64,000 bases of DNA from Tetraselmis striata. Its lineage: Eukaryota > Chlorophyta > Chlorodendrophyceae > Chlorodendrales > Chlorodendraceae. The DNA is taken from positions 1 to 64,000 of the forward strand of contig VCJN01003152.1 in the NCBI GenBank assembly GCA_006384855.1, in the 5' to 3' direction. Below are positions 1-11,420 of this stretch, in pieces. The stretch's first letter is position 1, and the number at the start of each line of letters is the position of its first letter. A model generated the notes under the pieces. It searched no databases. It saw only the letters and a list, made by a program, of their open reading frames with translations, and was not told the DNA's origin. The translations under genes and the position numbers were made by a program.

Positions 1-867
1 GGAATATTGTAGTAGTGGCAGCGTTACCGCGCGCCGCGCGCCCGCGCTTTCATCTGTTACAATAATCTTACGCTGCTTGGCCTTCAGATGACCGCCTGCT
101 ATACGGGCACAGCTGACACTACCACGTGGGCTCATGCATGTAGTCGGGCCTGGATCGCTTGCGTGGGAACAAAATTGTAAGATATTTTAAATTCCATTTG
201 TTGCTAATTTAATTTGATTAATAAGGCACAGCGATTCCTCGTATTCTCCGCGCCTCTTCGCGCGACTTTAATTTCATCAGAGGCTAGAGTACTAGTACTT
301 AACAATACATCGTGTGTACCAGTAAATACTCGGAGTAAATAATATATCTACCGGTACTGCCCCCTCATTCCCCGGGCGTTTTGTTACCATACCTATTTTC
401 TGCGCTGGTCCATCGCTGCGACGCTCCAGTATGCGTTACAGTGATGTACGCCAGCTCAGCGCCCGCCAGTAATATCGACTATGATTTTGACCGAGGACGC
501 GTTTCGTGTACGCGTACACATGACTGTACCTGGCCGTGGTTTTGATGCAGCCACAGCACTCGCGGATAACAAAGACTACGAGGTTTTTCCGGGGCTGCGT
601 GTCTCCCTCCGAGACTACTGGTCCATTGTTGACCGATATTTTCATACCAGTGCAGCTCGTGGTCCGGAGCGGGGAGTCACAGGTCGAAAAAAATACCGGA
701 TAAGACGACGACGACGGCAGTTTCGTAGCAGCGCAGCAGCTACTGGCCGCCACAACATCTGCGACGCCCTGTCGTAACCAGTGTCGGCAACTCACTGCAA
801 CACCACCTCCCGCGCGTGAACCCCCGAGCGACCACCTACTAGCCCCGTATCCTGAGCCGACCACGCG
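1..867. other. Window start, no supported gene
   Basis: AT-rich and mixed sequence. Short open frames occur on both strands around 436-993 and 481-777, but they are rich in Arg/Ser/Cys and show no domain, splice structure or repeated motif. Nothing functional can be supported here. Confidence 0.5.
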
Positions 868-1760
868 ATGGTCGGCATCCTCAAGCATCGTCGGCAGGTA
901 GCGACAGCTGATGCAGCGACAAAGCAAGCGTTTTATGTCGATGTCGCTACTTTTGTTGTCGGCGCCATCCTGCCGCAGTTCCGCCCCCGCCACGTCACTC
1001 TCGCGACAGCCCAGCCTAGCCGCCCTGCACCGGGGTCGTCTACCGTCGAGCCTGCTGACGAGGCCGCTGCCCGGAACGTTACAGGTCTAGAGCTCCCGGT
1101 CGCTGCCCCGCCGGCCAACGGCAACGCAGACGGGGCGGGACTCGGCCGGGATACCAAGCATCGAAAGCATCGTCGCCTAAGACGCCCCCCACTTGACAGC
1201 GCTAACATCAGGACCCAGGCGCAGTACGTACACGGGTTTGAATGAGCAGGCTACGTGCCTCTCACTCAGTCACCTCCGGAAACAGCATCTCCGACGCCAA
1301 TCGCGGACCTGTCGGCTGATCAGCTTCGTGCCCGCGCGGCCGCTCTGGACGGGCAGCTGGAGAAGCAGCGCGAGGCGACGAGCCAGCTGCTCGATTATTG
1401 CGATAGTTTCCAGTTCGTGCTCGATGCCCGCGAGAGACAGCTCGGAGGCCAGCGACGTGCGCTGTCAAGGCTTCACAGCAGTGGGGGCGCGGAGCTCGCT
1501 GCTGCTGAGCGTCGAGCTGACGAGGCGGAGGTGGCTGCGACTTTTTTTACAGCAGCAGGTGGACGACCTATCCGGCAAGCTGGCGGACAGCGAGGCAGCA
1601 GCCACCGCTCGCGTGGCCGACCTCGCCAATGAGCTCAAGCAGGCGCGCGAGCTAAAGGCAGCGTCCGAGCGCCTGGCTCATGAGGTCACCGATGCAGGCG
1701 ACGCTACCATGTCTGAGTCTCACCAGGTGGGTGCTCTCCCCCGTGCGCGCGTTGTTGAGC
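868..1760 (+). pseudogene. Broken coiled-coil ORF
   Basis: I do not recognise the protein. From about 1291 the plus strand reads an Ala/Glu/Arg/Leu heptad-like stretch (DLSADQLRARAAALDGQLEK and onward). At about 1545 the same kind of sequence continues in the next frame (VDDLSGKLADSEAAATARV, then ELKQARELKAASERLAHEV). The switch falls at a run of seven T (gactttttttacag), so a one-base indel is the simplest reading. A GT donor follows SESHQ at about 1726, so the exon may stop there before the 200-bp repeats begin. It could be an exon of a host gene or ORF1 of a retroelement. No ATG can be fixed with confidence. Confidence 0.35.
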
Positions 1761-1800
1761 TGCGGAAGAAATCCATCAAATATTCAAATATAATATTCAC

Positions 1801-2280
1801 TGGAATCATATAGCAGCCCCCCTTCCATACGTCTGCAATAGCTCAGACCTCACCCAGGGCCTATTTACAGCCCATACTAGTGGGCTATGAGGTTTGCTGC
1901 AATTTATAGTCCACCCGTCAAACAGGCGCGCGGCTGGCTGACACCCAGCTGCTGCAGCAAATATTATCAGTCACAGCAAATCCTAGTTATATACCCCTGC
2001 TGGAACCATATAGCAGCCCCCCTTCCACACATCTGCAATAGTTCAGACCTCACCCAGGGCCTATTTACAGCCCATACTAGTGGGTTATGAGGTTTGCTGC
2101 GATTTATGGGTCAGCCGTCAAACAGGCGCGCGGCTGGCTGACACCCAGCTGCTGCAGCAAATATTATCAGTCACTGCAAATCATAGTTATATACCCCTGC
2201 TGGAACCATATAGCAGCCCCCCTACCACACATGTGCAATAAGTCAGACCTCGCCCCGGGCCTATTTACAGCCCATACTAG
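1801..2280. repeat. 200-bp tandem repeat, 2.4 copies
   Basis: Units run 1801-2000, 2001-2200 and a partial 2201-2280. The unit starts tggaa(t/c)catatagcagc and contains ggctggctgacacccagctg. Copies differ by only a handful of substitutions and the period is exactly 200 bp. The third copy stops abruptly at 2280 and is followed at once by a different open segment. The repeat could be a local tandem duplication inside an intron or a satellite fragment. Confidence 0.9.
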
Positions 2281-2470
2281 AATTGTTGTTATGCATAATC
2301 CTGATGTGGTATTGAGTAACACTAAGGGCAAAGTTCATGGTGGTGTGCTGGAGAGCAAGCAGATGGCCAGCAACCAGCTGGAAAAGAAGCGCAAGTTTCA
2401 GCAGGACTGCTTGGGCTGGATGCATAAGATGATGCGCAAGCATGATGAGAACTGTCCCCCAGCTCTTTAG
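2281..2470 (+). CDS. Possible terminal exon, hypothetical protein
   Basis: After a potential acceptor (catactag) at the end of the 200-bp repeats, an open frame runs to a TAG at 2468-2470. It begins IVVMHNPDVVLSNTKGKV, continues through a Lys/Gln/Met-rich helix (NQLEKKRKFQQDCLGWMHKM) and ends with ENCPPAL. Its charged, helical composition fits the coiled-coil segment upstream, so the two could be exons of one gene with the repeats in the intron. No family is recognised. Confidence 0.3.
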
Positions 2471-3055
2471 GTTTCTGAAATATGTAATAATTCCCATTAT
2501 AATTATGTCTTGTCCCATGCACCGTTTAACACTCTCATATGTAGTTGTGCATCCTAGATTTTAATTGAGGGTTTCTGTGTGCAAGCGGGCGGGGCGCGCT
2601 CAGACGCAACAACGTTAAGACATGTCAGAATGTTCTTTTACATATTGCATTATAGCATATGCAACATCATTACTATATGATTATGCAAATAATTGGAGGA
2701 GACTGTCTGTTGGCTGACACATTGATCGCTGTGTTAACTTCTATATATTCAGCGCATGGCAACTTGTCAGAAGATAATGGCAGTTGCTATAGTGTCAACT
2801 CACCACAGTCACATCAGATCGTGCGGTTGTGCCATGCGTCTCCACAGCCGGAAGCAACACTCTTATTAAACAAATGATGCAGTGTCTGGTAACATATTCA
2901 TACATTAACACAATAATATGTAAATATCTCTCAAGCCGGTGCGCTGAATGCAAACATACAATATGGCATGCACATGAAATGCACCGACATGGATGAGCGC
3001 ATGAGAACAGAAAAGAATTCAGGTCCTATTTACACAAACAATTACACAAAAAGTC
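2471..3055. other. AT-rich intergenic stretch
   Basis: Low-GC sequence lies between the possible exon ending at 2470 and the minus-strand hypothetical gene. Nothing beyond short shadow ORFs is seen. Confidence 0.5.
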
Positions 3056-4255
3056 CTATGCTGCCTCCTCCCCTTGCTGCTGCTGCTGTAGGTAGAGCTC
3101 ATGCTCTGCCAGCAGCTTCCTGTGAAGCTCCCCTGTGGCATCTACAACCCGAGCTAGGGGCAGCACCTCGCGCCGCGGCCGCTTCCCACTTCCGCGCGCC
3201 AGAATCTCCCAGGGCTCCATGCAACCTGTAATCTGGCCGCTAAGGTGTGGATGCATAGACCCAACCCAACTAGCCCTCTCTGGCAGGAAACCGGGGTGGG
3301 GGTGGGGGTGGGGAGGGGCAGTGAGGAAGGAGTACACACGCTGACCTAGCACCTGCTGGTAGCGTGCAGGATTCGCCAGCGCCGCCCGCTGGGCCTCTGT
3401 CAGCTCCATGCCCTGTACACTGAGGAGGTGGGTCAGATAGGCAAGATGTTAAAGTCACATACAGTCATGAGGTCAGGGCCAGGCAGGCGGTGGGCTCACC
3501 TCGTGGTTAGCAAAGGCGGGCAGGACCGGGACGCGGTTGTAGTCCAGCTTGGACAGGTCGCCGTCGGGGGGGTTGTGGTCCAGCCAGACAGGCGTGAGGC
3601 CCATCGGCAGCTGGTCGCCCTCTGGCCGCTAGATACCGGTGCGGAACTTCCACCGCACCTTCCCCAGGTCTCCGACTTGCTGGATCCAGGTGCCTACTAG
3701 GGGGTCGAGGATCTGTATCACGTCGCCGGTCCGGGGCACACGCGACGGAACTGGTCCTGCCCGAATTCCGGATCGATTGACTGGAACGACGCCACCCCCG
3801 CTATCTGTCTGCACAGCCACACACATAGACCGTGACACGATAAGACAGAGGGTGGGCTATCCTGCGTCTATTCAGGCCCGGGGCGCTATTGGCGGGGGGT
3901 ATTCTTACCTAGGGAGGAAAAAGGTGGCGGAGAAGGTCTTGTGGTTGATGACATGGCCCTCGCTGTCCCTCTTGACGGGATGCTTCCACACGGGCCGCCC
4001 CTTGAAGCACGCCCCCCGCCACGGCTCAGCGACCAGCTCCGCCCTACTGGCCTCCGCCCACGCCGAGTACATCCGGCACAGCTCAAAGAACGCGTCGAAC
4101 TGCATACCCGGTACGGTTGCTTCGGCTGATAGGTTCGGAATTACGCGGGTCGCCCGAGAGTCGAGAGTCGCCCTCCACAGGGTAAGGGAGGTCAGTGGCG
4201 CGAAAAGCTCCGGTCCCACGGTGACCCACGGCTGACCCCCCGAAACGTGCGCCAC
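3056..4255 (-). pseudogene. Damaged multi-exon hypothetical gene
   Basis: Unrecognised protein on the minus strand. An exon near 4120-3920 reads FDAFFELCRMYSAWAEASRA and on through KHPVKRDSEGHVINHKTFSA. It ends at a cctag/gtaag junction that can be read as donor or acceptor. A second exon (about 3815-3515) reads TGDVIQILDPLVGTWIQQVG, then KVRWKFRTGI, then an in-frame TAG, then RPEGDQLPMGLTPVWLDHNP in the same frame. A third exon carries GMELTEAQRAALANPARYQQ. The last carries ITGCMEPWEILARGSG and a Gln-rich end (LYLQQQQQGEEAA) before the stop at 3056. Protein-like sequence on both sides of the TAG suggests a premature stop, hence the pseudogene call. A short intron skipping the stop is the alternative. 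Confidence 0.4.
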
Positions 4256-6468
4256 TGCTGCCCTGGCTCCACAGGACCGAACGATAGCGCATGTGGCTGG
4301 GACGGGGGCTGAGTCATCTTCACCTATAGCTGTCAGATGCGCCGGGTGTGGTGGTGGACTGGTGGGGTGTGACTATGTGTCAGTGACTGCGACCGCCTGC
4401 GCTGGCGGCCCGCGAGTACCATTAGCGACTAGTACCGGTAGTCGCTAGTTCCATCACGACGTCAAAATTATATTGGCATAACGCTTTCGATATTGCGCCT
4501 CTCTGCCGGTTGACCCGCGGCATATCGGTGGCATGAATTTACTTCACTTTAAATGGCTTTGGCGCGTTAACGATCGGAGGTGCGAAACCCGCGGTTGGCT
4601 CTCGACTCTTTATTAGTATTACTTCTGCATAAATAGCATATGCGCATACGGCTAGGTACAGGGTGTCAGTAACATCACTGGCACATAGTACACTGTGGCA
4701 CGTATACACGAGGCGTACGCGCTGACGTGTAGGGCATGTACCATCAGCGGGTACGCGTGGTATCCGAATACTTCCTTAGGTGCGAGGCCGCGCCGGCGGG
4801 TGACTAATGTGAGCATCGGGTACTCGTAAGGATTATTTAAAGGCGACGAGCCCCGTACACCTTAGCATTGTCTTCCATTTTTGCAGCAGTATATATTTTG
4901 TACGGGTTTGCATTACGAGGAATCGCTGTGGGTGACCTTATATATATATATTCATCAATTTATTCGTGGTCTATATGGTCCCCCCTCTGTTGCCCTATCC
5001 ACCCAGCGCCCCAATCGACACCCATATGAACCCGTATGTACTCGAACATTAATAACATTGTAGTGCATGACCTAATGATCCCCTTTATTTGCACACGTGT
5101 TCAGCAACACACATGCCCAATGCTGAACATTCGTGTTGTCCTGTAAGCAGCAATTTTAGGGATGGTGAGCAGGAGATGGGAAAGACATCCGCACGTAAAA
5201 ATATACGATTATGGATTATAAACAATGCCGTGTTGTCACCTGGTCTGTCACTGTCAGTGTCAATAATATCCATGCATGATGGACGACCATCCATCCATAG
5301 CGCGGTACTCTGCAGAAGCGACGTGGTCGTTATATCATCTGTGTTCGGAGCAATGCGTGGCCTACGCTGATCGCAATAGCATGGCATATTCACATATAAT
5401 TCAAGCGATGTAATATCAAAATATCAATATGTGAATATTTCGCAACGGACTGTCGGACTAACTTCAGTTCGACACGACCACATGGGACGCAAACCTGCCC
5501 AAATTATGCCAGCATGGTGTTATCTAGAAAATTTGTAGTGAGGTTCAGCTGATACTAATTCGCCGATTTGGTTTGAATAATGTCTTATTTGATGCACGCT
5601 CTGGCATTATTTGTAATGCCACCTTTGCTACTTTGCATTTGCCATTTAGAAGTACGTTGTGAGTAACGACATACTTCTTTGTCATCTTGCGATATGGGGT
5701 GCAAACGTGCCCAGATGATGCCATCATGCTACTGGTTTGTAAATATACAGATTATTATGTTACTTTCATGTCATCAGTTCATCACATTGCGTAGCGCAAC
5801 ATACTTCCAGTATGTCATTAGCTAATAACATCATTAATTTTTGAATGGGGCATGCCACGGTATGCTAAAGCACCCGCGCCTGCTTGTCACCCGATCCCGC
5901 GCGATTGTGTTGCCTTCTTGTATTGACCACGCGGGCTGGATCCCGCGCTTATGGAGTGACTGTCATTGATATGCACATCACGCGTGACGCAGCACATGCT
6001 GTGCTCTACTATTAATTTCAATAAATGTCAAGACTTTGGCTGATGACAAACGCAAATGCTCCGAAACCATGTACCGCGTCGCTCTTCGAGACATGTAGCC
6101 ACGCCACCTTGCTCGTCATGTTCATGCTCGGCGGGTTATCTTAAATCGTTGTCATGCTGCTCGTGCATGCCCCTGTGCCCGCTCTCATGGTTGTCCTCGT
6201 GTTTATCGCCTCGTGCCTCCTTGATTTCGGTGGCTCTATTAGCCAAGCGGGTGTAACACAGGCGACCGCACCCTGCATATATATAGCTTGGTGATGGCAA
6301 ACTCTGCGCCCCCAGTTGATCGTGCTGCCCTCTATCTATGACTGCTTGTGCAACATGCGCAGCTCCCGGCTGGCATGCCGTAAGTCTTGCACCCAACGTC
6401 CAGCGTCATGCCGACGCGCACCATGACGTAGCTGCGACGCTCGGCTATATTCATAGCACATTTATCCC
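4256..6468. other. AT-rich intergenic DNA
   Basis: About 2.2 kb of mostly low-GC sequence with short TA-rich runs (for example 4940-4951). Open frames are 60-100 codons and show no domain signature. Nothing is annotated. Confidence 0.5.
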
Positions 6469-6632
6469 TCCCCCCCCCCCCCCCCCCAGCACGGCGCGGC
6501 GGCCTATCACAGCCTTCCTGCCCACTCGTAGTGCATACTTCCCTAGTGACAGTGCCGATTACTGTGCGAAGCGTCCCTATCTACCAACCCGCCATGTGTG
6601 GGTCCGGCGCGAGCCGGGGACTGTGGGAGGGA

Positions 6633-6827
6633 GCGTGAAGCACGGAGAGTACTTGGTTACAAATAAGTGATCAGGCCCGCCGGGGCGCCGCACGCATGCA
6701 TGCATGGGCCTGGTCCGCTCGCGCTGTGCTAGCGCGGACCATCAATGATTACATGCGCTAAAGTACTAAGGCATACCCTAGCTACATTGTACATATGCAG
6801 TAGTATACCAACATTGATGTCAACATC
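6633..6827 (+). repeat. Dispersed repeat copy A
   Basis: About 195 bp starting gcgtgaagcacggagag and ending in the motif taccaacattgatgtcaaca. A diverged copy in the same orientation lies at 7845-8033. Both copies lie a short way downstream of a long C or G run. They could be long terminal repeats of a decayed element or two insertions of a non-autonomous repeat. No coding sequence between them (6828-7844) is recognisable. Confidence 0.7.
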
Positions 6828-7844
6828 CCCCGTCAATGTCGCAAGGGGATGCTTCAAGCACGGAGGGTCCGGCTGCCGATGCTATTCGCTAGCCTAGAGA
6901 TCGGCGTGGATTGGGGCTGGCCCTCTAGGAAGCATACTTCCGCGGGCTATATCCGGTGCCGAGCAGCATGCTTGCGTCGAGTGGCGCTTCTCCGGAAATG
7001 GTGATCTCCCGCCTGTCCGCGGGCTGATGTATCAAGCTCATTCACAACATTTGTTGGCACCAGTCGCTAGGCTTGAGAGGCAGCCCGCCATGCCATGACC
7101 TCGGGGTGGGTCAGGGCTGGCCCTCTGGGGAGTCCAAATCCGCTGGATGCCGAGGCGGGGCAGCCGAGCGGATTTCAGCCGTGGCTGACCACTTCTCCTC
7201 AGCGCCGGTGTGCCGAACTTCGCATGCATGCAATTCTCCGTTGGTCGAGCCGAGCGGGAACATCACTATTGACAACAGTGTGCATGCGAGCGCGCAGCGG
7301 CGCGGTAGCTGGCGTGGCATGATAGCCGACGCCAATGTTGCTGTCCATGTTGTCGTCCATCCGTGGTGTTGGGGCTCCCATGGTCCGAGAGTAGATATAC
7401 GACTTTCAGACAGGTCGACGAGCGCTGCCCGAAGTTTCCGATCGGCCGAGCTGGGAAATTGTTCGGGCGGGAACTGCAATACGCGGCGGTATCTGGCGCG
7501 TCGTGGTAACTGGCGAGGCCGCACATGGCGGTCGTTGGCGTCATGGTAGCCAGGTTCCGGCGGGTGTGCGCTTTCGCTGAAGGTACGCGAACTTTGAGGC
7601 AACATTGCGCCGCGAGTGCGACGTGAGTCGTTGCTTGAGTGTCGAGAGCCGATAATACCTACCACGAGTGGTCTCATTTACGTCCAGATTGGCGTCTATA
7701 CGGACTTGATTCATGCGTCGTCGTCCTACTACTCTCTAGTGGAGGGCCTGTTGTGCGCAGCGTCCTTGCCAATCCGGGGACGTGAATCCCCGGATCCCCC
7801 CACCCCCCAATCCTGGGCGGGGTGGGGCGGGGGGGGGGGGGGGG

Positions 7845-8033
7845 GCGTGAAGCACGGAGAGTGGCCGCTTGAACAGAAGTGACCAGGCCCGCCAGTGCGC
7901 CGCACGCATGTCGGTAGGCAATGCGATGCATGGTGCGCGTGTTGTACCAGTGCGGACATAGTTACGCTAAAGTGCTTAGGCATACCCTGGCTACGTTGTA
8001 CACATGCACTAGTGTACCAACATTGATGTCAAC
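7845..8033 (+). repeat. Dispersed repeat copy B
   Basis: Second copy of the repeat at 6633-6827. It shares the start gcgtgaagcacggagag, an internal gcgccgcacgcatg block and the end accaacattgatgtcaaca, with substitutions and small indels between. Confidence 0.7.
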
Positions 8034-11000
8034 ACCGACGCTGTGGTTGTAACTCATGCTAACTACCCGACGTGCAACGCATCAGCGCGCCATCACGCAA
8101 CAGTTAAGGTAAGCTATGCTTGCACACGCTGCTTGCCGCATGGGGCAGCACCAACATACCGCCCTCTTTGCCCCGTGATGGTCCGAGGACGCCGGGTGAA
8201 GCAGCACCCGTGGCCCCCTGAGGGTGTGATTTTTGCTACCTACCAAATGATTGATGCGCATCACGCAATCGCGGCGGTCAATTCCCGGCTCGCTCGGCGC
8301 ATCTCAAGCCGAAGAAAAGTTACAGTCGCGCCCGCTGCACAACGCAGCACCATACCGCCCTGCCAGTCTGCCGACCTATCGAAAGGCGCCCTTTTGCCGT
8401 GATGCTAGAGCCGAGATGGTTGGCGGCTCCGGTAGTTGCCGTTGTCCCTTCGTCGGACGTCAGGAACCGACCGCCGCGTGGTTAGAGTATGTAATAATAG
8501 GAGTATTATTGTAGAAGTATATGCTTTAAATATATATACCGGTGCATGGTCGTAAAACATATTTGCAACCTAGGTACCGTAGTTTTATGTCTTGCCAACC
8601 TACTTTGGTCGCCATCGTATAGTATCATCAGCACTTGGTACATCCAAATAATAATTAGTAGCAGTGTTGTTAGTAGTAGCACGGTGACCGCATACTATAC
8701 ACGTAACTCGCGACCAGGTTAATATAGGATACATGTCGGACAGTCTGTAAGAAAAGAAAAGAAAGAAAGTGTTGATATTTTTTGCCTTTTCTTGAAAGCA
8801 ATCGTAGATTGACATATATACATTTTAGGCCTTTGCGATTAAATATCATGTTTTAGAGCCCAAAATCCCGGAAACGGAGGGAAGTTGGTGCGAAAACTTA
8901 TTCGTTCGGCTGTAACCTGTTCGGAATATAAACAACTAGGTACTTTAGCGCAGAAGATCCCGCCGGCAGATGATGATTGTCCGGCGCGCAACCGCGCGCA
9001 CCCTCTTGAGCTGTTGTCCCTCCATATTCTACTCTATCCTATCCGCCTAGCAATAGCAAAATCGCTGTCTCGCGCTCACATATTCACCATGCCCACCCCA
9101 CACTACATGCAATGTGCGCCGGCCGCGATCGCGAAGCGCCGACCGAGACGGAGTGCGCGGAGCACAGCGATGCCGGAACTCAACGCCGAGGATGTGGCTC
9201 TCTTGCATGTCTCTTGCAGTGAGGGCGGCAAGCCCCCAGAGAGGCGCACGGAGCAGCAACAGTATGATCCGCTACTGGAGATCGAGTAGAAACAACAACA
9301 TGAGATGCTGGAGGATGAGCAAGAGTAGTGACAGCATGGACAGTAGCTGCAGAAACCAGATGGGAGGCCGTTAGGTCGTGAGGCCGGGAGGGTCAGGCGA
9401 GTAGATACAACAACCTGTAACTGGGGTTACATTTGTTTCTGCAATATGCAATATTGCCCTATGGTGCACGACTGCTGTCATGCACCCCTACGGCAGTGCC
9501 ATGCATGCATCACTGGCACGTCCTCACGAGCAACACAGATAGTAGTGGCTTCAATCCCTCTGAATTTGGGATGACCAGTAGTTTAGAACAGTACATGGTT
9601 AGTTGCTGTGACAAACAAGTGCGGGATCTGAAAATCAAATCGGAGAGGGGCGGGGCTCTAAAACAGGTTATGGATTCGGAAGTTGTTTTGCGAATCGATT
9701 TCGAATGTAGCACTAATGACATTTTAATATTGTTTATTACTGATAACACACATTTTTATTCAGATTAGATAAAGTTACAGGAATAATATTCGGACCGATG
9801 CAGACCGGTAAGACTGCGTTAACGATAACGATGCGTTACTATCATCACTTAGCACCCGGCGCAAATAGTACTGCGATCGAGGCACGGGAGTAACTAGTAC
9901 TGGTTTGAATTACAAAAGCGTAAGCAACAAGAGCCTACCGCGTAGAACAACGTCACGGGCAACTTCAATAACTAGTAAATAGTACTGGTACGAGTCGAAA
10001 CGGGTAGCAACAACGGGTATCGAAACGGGTATATTCGAAACGTGTCGAAACGGGTATAGTCGAAAGGCGTACGGGTACGTATCGGGAAAAAAATCTGGAT
10101 ACCAATTACAGGAATTGTTCGCAATTTACCTCCAAGGTGCAACAGCGGGTACACTGGATAGTACGGCCCGTCCGCGGCCAACCGCTACCCGTATCAGCAT
10201 TATCACACTTTGCTGATGTACAAAGCTGATAGATAACCTAGCACAATCCATAGTTCCTTGGTACCTACTAATCAAGAGTATCTGGCATAAACAGTGAATA
10301 GTATGATAATATCTGAATCATTATGTCGTAGTGTAGCAAGCTGGCAGATTAATCACAGAATGTCAGTTCGTTGCTGTGATGGAACTTCAGCAATCGATAT
10401 ATTGTCACGGACATATTACCTGGATTATAATTGCCGCTTTAGATAGACGAGAGGTAATAGCAGGTGAACAATAATGGAACGTGATTCATTGGAGAACACT
10501 AGAAGGGTGGCAGAACACGATCAACCCCCGCCATTCTAGTCAATGCCACCTACGCGCTAGTATATGCTTGTTATATAGAATTGTAGATGATCGTCATCCT
10601 CGTTGGATAATATACCGAGCCAAAAAAAAAATTGCCGGTGTTGTACCATTTGTATGACGATTCGTCGCGTTTCGGAGACACGTATACCGATCCACAAACG
10701 AAGGCGGCCCCTAACATATAGCTGTGGTTATTACACTCGATTCAGTGCCCTTACACCGAATCGCAAACGATTGCCATGATATATGTGTAGTAGTTCGACA
10801 ACACTTTCTGTATAGGGGAAGATGCAATATATATATCAGTATATATATCAGTATATATATCGGTATATATATAATATATGTATATGTGAGCTCACTGATT
10901 CGGTGTGTGATACACCGAACTGCGAACCATTGGCTATGGGAATATCTGTATAGTCGGTTTCGGTGCTCGTCACTCTCATTGAACCATAATCAGGCTAAAT

Positions 11001-11120
11001 TAAAAATAACAGCGCTACCAATTGAATGAAATATGGACGTCCAGCCATAATAATAGGGACGATGCAGTGTAAACGAAGACTCTCATTATCCCGGGCGCAG
11101 AGCCATTCCTATCTGTAAGT
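8034..11120. other. Gene-poor stretch
   Basis: Mixed DNA with an AT-rich centre around 8500-8850 and 9700-10900. At 10830-10880 there is a short decamer-like TA repeat (tatatatcag). A small plus-strand frame at 9089-9289 has no recognisable domain. No gene is supported. Confidence 0.5.
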
Positions 11121-11420
11121 ATTGCCATGTACGGTAGATTTGAATTCGCGCCGCCGCCAGCACAAATGCTGTCGCCATTGCTCCCAAGTTGGTAGTTGTG
11201 CCGCTGTTACGACTGATGGTGCACGGCTAGGAGTTATTCGCACACCTGCAACCATACCCACCCACACATACTTTCCAATTGTGACCTGTTGTGGCATGTT
11301 GTCCCCAGCGCTGAGTTGCACCGGCATTGCATCAACAACAGTGCAACCGATGGTGATCAGGTTGAGGGCACCAGAGGAATACAAATTTCCCACCCAGCCT
11401 CCAGTGATGGCCATCACCAA
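11109..11420 (-). CDS. Possible exon, hypothetical
   Basis: Minus-strand open frame of about 100 codons with balanced composition, for example GGWVGNLYSSGALNLITIGC and QQVTIGKYVWVGMVAGVRIT. It looks more protein-like than surrounding frames, but no family is recognised. No start, splice partner or second exon can be fixed, so it may be chance. Confidence 0.2.
   Translation of the reverse strand: MVMAITGGWVGNLYSSGALNLITIGCTVVDAMPVQLSAGDNMPQQVTIGKYVWVGMVAGVRITPSRAPSVVTAAQLPTWEQWRQHLCWRRREFKSTVHGNTYR

Noticed and set aside
436..993. 185-codon minus-strand ORF
   Set aside because: Cys/Ser/Arg-rich with no domain, overlapping other open frames in GC-rich DNA.
3600..3660. TAG read as Gln (ulvophyte-type code)
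   Set aside because: FAS2 and the acid phosphatase both end in TAG exactly where their families end.
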